Shown here in pieces: positions 7,552-10,164 of a stretch of 10,164 nt of DNA (positions are counted from its first letter, which is position 1; each line of letters opens with the position of its first letter). A program made the translations under genes and the position numbers. The notes under the pieces were generated by a model that did no database searches, was not told where the DNA came from, and worked only from the letters and a program-made list of their open reading frames with translations. Source of the DNA: Herminiimonas sp. (GTDB taxonomy: Bacteria; Pseudomonadota; Gammaproteobacteria; Burkholderiales; Burkholderiaceae); the NCBI GenBank assembly GCA_014377155.1, contig JACMQD010000310.1:1-10164 (forward strand), given 5' to 3'.

Positions 7552-7833
7552 TTACTTGCCACCGACGCCGATGGTAAAGACGTTCGGTTGCGGCGTCGGC
7601 GCCTTGTACGAGTCGTGGTAGCGCATCAGCACCTCGCGCGCCGCCTGCCCGTCCAGTGTCGCGGTGCGCGGGTTGGCCGCCGCAGTCGGATACATGATCT
7701 GCATCGCCTTGAGCGTGCTGAGATTTTTGCCGAGCGTACTGTCGAGGTTGGGCGTGGCGGTGGTACAGGCATTGAGCAGGACTACGGCGGTAGCGCACAA
7801 GCCAAATGTCAGTTGCAGGGAAGTCGGTTTCAT
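7552..7833 (-). CDS. Small lipoprotein of the Tad locus, in the RcpB/CpaD position
   Basis: This 93-residue protein starts with MKPTSLQLTFGLCATAVVLL and has the lipobox LNAC ending at Cys23. The mature part is therefore about 71 residues, with Thr at +2, which fits outer-membrane sorting. I recognise no named domain. The centre (STLGKNLSTLKAMQIMYPTAAANPRT, read across 39-66 with flanks) is followed by DGQAAREVLMRYHDSY (61-76) and a Pro-rich end with a GVGGK terminus. Its start has an excellent AAGGAGA Shine-Dalgarno that overlaps the secretin stop codon, ten bases between the genes. It lies between rcpA and tadZ, where other Tad loci have rcpB or cpaD, but it is much shorter than those. A job as secretin partner or pilotin-like factor is inferred from position and lipidation alone. 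A longer reading from 8127 in the same frame lies within rcpA and is a shadow. Confidence 0.85.
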   Translation of the reverse strand: MKPTSLQLTFGLCATAVVLLNACTTATPNLDSTLGKNLSTLKAMQIMYPTAAANPRTATLDGQAAREVLMRYHDSYKAPTPQPNVFTIGVGGK

Positions 7834-7838
7834 CACGT

Positions 7839-7845
7839 TCTCCTT
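7839..7845 (-). promoter_or_regulatory. Ribosome-binding site of the small lipoprotein, overlapping the rcpA stop
   Basis: AAGGAGA on the minus strand, five bases before the ATG at 7833. It shares two bases with the rcpA stop codon (TAAGGAGA), so ribosomes ending rcpA stand directly on this site. This strong match is a main reason to accept the 93-residue gene and to reject longer readings that lie within rcpA. Confidence 0.85.
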
Positions 7846-9448
7846 ATTTGAGTGCAAAACCGGTCGGCGCGCCGGCTTTGGATGCAGTGGTCGGGGTGGC
7901 TTCGGGTGATGCCGGTGCGGTACCTTCCATCTTGCCGCCGACGAAAAATTCGGTGCGGCTCGGTTCGACAAAGCGGTCCGTCGGCAGCGGGTAATTGGTC
8001 GGCAGCGGTTTCGCCAAGTGCGGCGTGACGATGAACACGAGCTCGGTACGGTCGGTCTGGAAATCGCTGCTGCGAAACAGCGCGCCCAACACTGGTACTT
8101 CACCCAGGATCGGCAAGGCGCGGACATTTTGCGTGACGTTGTTTTTGATCAGGCCGCCGATGGCGAAGCTCTGGCCGTCGAACAGCTGGACGGTCGTGGC
8201 GGCGCGGCGCGTGGTGATCAGCGGCAGGATCGCGCGGCCACCCGTAGCGCTCGACGACAGACCGATGCCTTCGCGTGACAGCTCGGAGACTTCCGGTGCC
8301 ACTTTTAAATTGATGCGACCGCCGTCGAGCACGGTCGGCGTGAACCGCAGGCCGACGCCGAACTCTTTTTCTTCCAGCGTGATCTTGCCGCTAGCGTCCT
8401 GCGCCACCGGAATGAAAATCTTGCCGCCCGCCAGGAAGCTGCCTTCCTGGCCGCTGATGGCCATGATGGTCGGTTCGGCCAGGATCTTGACGATGCCATC
8501 TTTTCGTTGCGCATCGATCTGCAGAAAATCACCCGTGCTGGTCTTGGCCAGGCCGACGCTGCCTGCGCCGTTGCCAAAGAAATTCGACACGATGCCCGCA
8601 GCCCAGTTGCCGCGGTTGAGCGTGGCCGAGAAATTCGAGCCGAGCTGGTCGAGTACGGTCTTGGAGATTTCCGCCACTTTCACTTCGAGCATGACTTGCT
8701 GCGGCGCCGCGATCGACATCATGTTGACCACCCGTTCGCCGCCAGCGCCGGGAGCACCACCCGGCTTGCGCACGAAGGCATTGGCAATCGACATGATCTT
8801 GTCGACCGCCAGCGCATCGGCGACCGTGCCGCTGATGACCAGCGAGTCGGCAGCGGCATTGATGCGGATGTCTTTTTCGTTCGGCATCAGTTGCACCAGC
8901 TTGGCCTGAACTGCGGCCGTGTCGACGCCGACCGACACCTCGATCATCGCGCAGCGACCTTCCTTGTTCTGGAACATCAGGTTAGTGGAACCGATCTTTT
9001 TGCCGAACAAAAAGAACATGTTGCGCGGCGTGATGGACGTGACTGGCTCGACTTGCACCACGTTGGCATCGGCCAAGGTGCGTAGCCACGACGGCGACGG
9101 CAGCTGCAGCTTGGGCAAATCGAGCAGACCGGATTTTCCTTCCGGCAGGTTGACGTTGACCGTGGGTGGCAGCTCGCCGATGCATTGCGGTGCAGGTGCG
9201 CTACGCTGCGATGTCGTACCTGACTTGTCGATTGCTGGACGGTCGTCGGCTTTGGCACCGGCTTTTTTGCTCATGCCATCGGCGCTATCGACGGCAACCG
9301 CGACGGGCTTGTCCGAATTGGCTTTCGACGCGGCGGTGAACGGCACAGCCATCAAGGCGCCCGCGGTCATCAGCATCAAATACGGTGCCAGGTTCGTGCG
9401 CAGTGTCGTCACGGCGCGGGCGCTCTGATTTTTCTTATTTTTGTTCAT
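7844..9448 (-). CDS. rcpA: RcpA/CpaC-type outer-membrane secretin
   Basis: This 534-residue protein is the outer-membrane channel of the Tad system. A signal peptide is likely (basic residues 1-17, hydrophobic 20-39, cleavage near AAS at 39-41). A low-complexity linker (about 42-115) precedes an N0-like domain (about 95-175, with VTSITPRNMFFLFGKKIGST) and a BON-like segment (190-226, INAAADSLVISGTVADAL). The secretin core runs from about 250 (QVMLEVKVAEISKTVLDQLG) to 480. It contains GVGLRFTPTVLDGGRINLKV (364-383) and the signature FAIGGLIKN to LGEVPVLGALFRS (428-460), and ends with TELVFIVTPHLAKPL. The tail LPTDRFVEPSRTEFFVGGK (488-506) is family-like, followed by about 25 Ala/Ser/Thr/Pro-rich residues. 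The ATG at 9448 has AGGGGAA four bases upstream; an in-frame TTG at 9469 is rejected. It lies 25 bases after rcpC. Confidence 0.96.
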   Translation of the reverse strand: MNKNKKNQSARAVTTLRTNLAPYLMLMTAGALMAVPFTAASKANSDKPVAVAVDSADGMSKKAGAKADDRPAIDKSGTTSQRSAPAPQCIGELPPTVNVNLPEGKSGLLDLPKLQLPSPSWLRTLADANVVQVEPVTSITPRNMFFLFGKKIGSTNLMFQNKEGRCAMIEVSVGVDTAAVQAKLVQLMPNEKDIRINAAADSLVISGTVADALAVDKIMSIANAFVRKPGGAPGAGGERVVNMMSIAAPQQVMLEVKVAEISKTVLDQLGSNFSATLNRGNWAAGIVSNFFGNGAGSVGLAKTSTGDFLQIDAQRKDGIVKILAEPTIMAISGQEGSFLAGGKIFIPVAQDASGKITLEEKEFGVGLRFTPTVLDGGRINLKVAPEVSELSREGIGLSSSATGGRAILPLITTRRAATTVQLFDGQSFAIGGLIKNNVTQNVRALPILGEVPVLGALFRSSDFQTDRTELVFIVTPHLAKPLPTNYPLPTDRFVEPSRTEFFVGGKMEGTAPASPEATPTTASKAGAPTGFALK

Positions 9449-9452
9449 GTTG

Positions 9453-9459
9453 TTCCCCT
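9453..9459 (-). promoter_or_regulatory. Ribosome-binding site fixing the rcpA start
   Basis: AGGGGAA on the minus strand, four bases before the ATG at 9448. It supports this ATG over an in-frame TTG at 9469, and the ATG opens directly into the basic start of the signal peptide. Confidence 0.8.
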
Positions 9460-9473
9460 GTGTAGGCAATGTG

Positions 9474-10163
9474 TTATTGACACTCGGTAATGCGGCCGGC
9501 GCTGGTGGCGATGTGCTGGCACTGTTCTTCGCGGCGCGTAGGCTTGGCGACGGTGCGTACGACAGCCATCTTGACTTTCACATCCTTGACCGGGGCCTCG
9601 GGCTTTTGCGCCGCTTTGACTTCCGGTACATTGAGCAGACTCTGCTTGGTGGCGCCATCGGTAAGCGCCGGCTTGAGGTCGATCTGGTTGCGAAGCACCA
9701 GTGACAACTGGCCGACGGTGCGGGCAAGGTCGAGTTTCTCTGCTTGCTCTGGCGTCACTTCCAGCGTCACGGCATTGACGACCTTCGGTTTGGTTTCGTT
9801 CTGGCTGGCTTCCTGGGCCACGGCCAACACCAGAATGCGTTCCAGTACCAGCTTCGAAATATGCAGGTCAGCATGGTCTGGTTTTTTCGAGGCGCCTTGT
9901 GTGCTGACCAGGATATCGACGAAATTGCCCGGCAAGGCAAAACCTGCCACGCCCACCACATCGTTGACCCTGACGGTCATCGCACGCTTGCCTTCGGCCA
10001 CCACCGCCGACAAGCCACCGGTGGCACCGGGCATCGCCAGCTTGGCCTCCATCAACGGCTCGCCACGTTGCAGGCTGACTCGGGTTACGCGAGTATCGAG
10101 TGTCTTGAGATCAATGAAGCTGCCGCTCGGCACGCTGTCCGCCGGCCAGTCGGCCAGTCGGAT
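9474..10163 (-). CDS. rcpC: RcpC/CpaB SAF-domain pilus assembly protein (5' end outside window)
   Basis: The reading frame is open to the right edge, so only the last 229 residues are seen. The edge falls within the SAF/FlgA-like domain: the first visible residues (RLADWPADSVPSGSFIDL) match the conserved W-P...P-x-G-x-F pattern of CpaB proteins, followed by GEPLMEAKL and the RAMTVRVNDVVGVAGFALPG core, then VDILVST. These are hallmark CpaB/RcpC segments. The next part (VTLEVTPEQAEKLDLARTVGQLSLVLRN) is the second conserved region. RcpC is a periplasmic, inner-membrane-anchored protein that works with the secretin. The C-terminal region is Lys/Pro/Val-rich and ends with two cysteines 14 residues apart (CQHIATSAGRITECQ), which could form a disulfide. 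A GTG at 10133 is not the true start because homologous sequence continues upstream. Confidence 0.95.
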   Translation of the reverse strand: MRLADWPADSVPSGSFIDLKTLDTRVTRVSLQRGEPLMEAKLAMPGATGGLSAVVAEGKRAMTVRVNDVVGVAGFALPGNFVDILVSTQGASKKPDHADLHISKLVLERILVLAVAQEASQNETKPKVVNAVTLEVTPEQAEKLDLARTVGQLSLVLRNQIDLKPALTDGATKQSLLNVPEVKAAQKPEAPVKDVKVKMAVVRTVAKPTRREEQCQHIATSAGRITECQ

Positions 10164-10164
10164 C

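Noticed and set aside
7995..8909. Long open frame on the plus strand opposite the secretin (304 codons)
   Set aside because: It is Ser/Pro/Arg-rich and matches no family I know; the minus-strand secretin is unambiguous over the same bases.
1..10164. Type II secretion system or type IVa pilus instead of Tad
   Set aside because: The CpaF-type ATPase, paired short GspF-family proteins, TadZ/CpaE, SAF-domain CpaB, TadE-like genes and TadG together are specific to Tad; no GspC, GspG-K or PilM-N-O-like genes are present.

Overview
The window is one long, co-directional gene cluster on the minus strand. It encodes a Tad (tight adherence, Flp-type IVb) pilus assembly machine. Base composition is moderately high in G+C and even across the window. 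The protein sequences and gene order (rcpC/cpaB, rcpA/cpaC, small lipoprotein, tadZ/cpaE, tadA/cpaF, tadB, tadC, tadD, tadE, tadF, tadG) resemble Tad loci of Betaproteobacteria, probably Burkholderiales of the Oxalobacteraceae type (Herbaspirillum/Massilia/Undibacterium-like). The organism call is an inference from general sequence character and is tentative.

In transcription order (right to left): the 3' part of rcpC/cpaB, a periplasmic SAF-domain protein, enters from the right edge. It is followed by the outer-membrane secretin rcpA/cpaC, then a 93-residue lipoprotein in the place where other Tad loci carry rcpB/cpaD. Next come the ParA-like localisation protein tadZ/cpaE, the secretion ATPase tadA/cpaF, the two inner-membrane platform proteins tadB and tadC, and the TPR lipoprotein tadD. 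The cluster ends with two pseudopilin-like genes (tadE, tadF) and the 5' part of tadG, a TadG-type protein with a von Willebrand A domain that runs off the left edge.

Genes are tightly packed: three junctions overlap (tadA/tadB by 1 base, tadD/tadE by 4, tadE/tadF by 1), and the other gaps are about 10 to 55 bases. The exception is 104 bases before tadG. This is most simply one operon, whose promoter, major pilin gene (flp) and prepilin peptidase (tadV/cpaA) would lie beyond the right edge. Function inferred from the family: TadA powers assembly on TadB/TadC, TadZ positions the machine, the RcpA secretin with RcpC and lipoproteins forms the outer-membrane exit, and TadE/F/G are minor components.

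No stretch over 300 bases lacks a gene. I saw no RNA genes, mobile elements, CRISPR arrays or convincing terminators. The system itself is well known. The points most worth a second look are the small lipoprotein in the CpaD/RcpB slot, the long non-TPR tail of TadD, the cysteine pair at the RcpC C-terminus, and the P-loop of TadZ that lacks its usual lysine.
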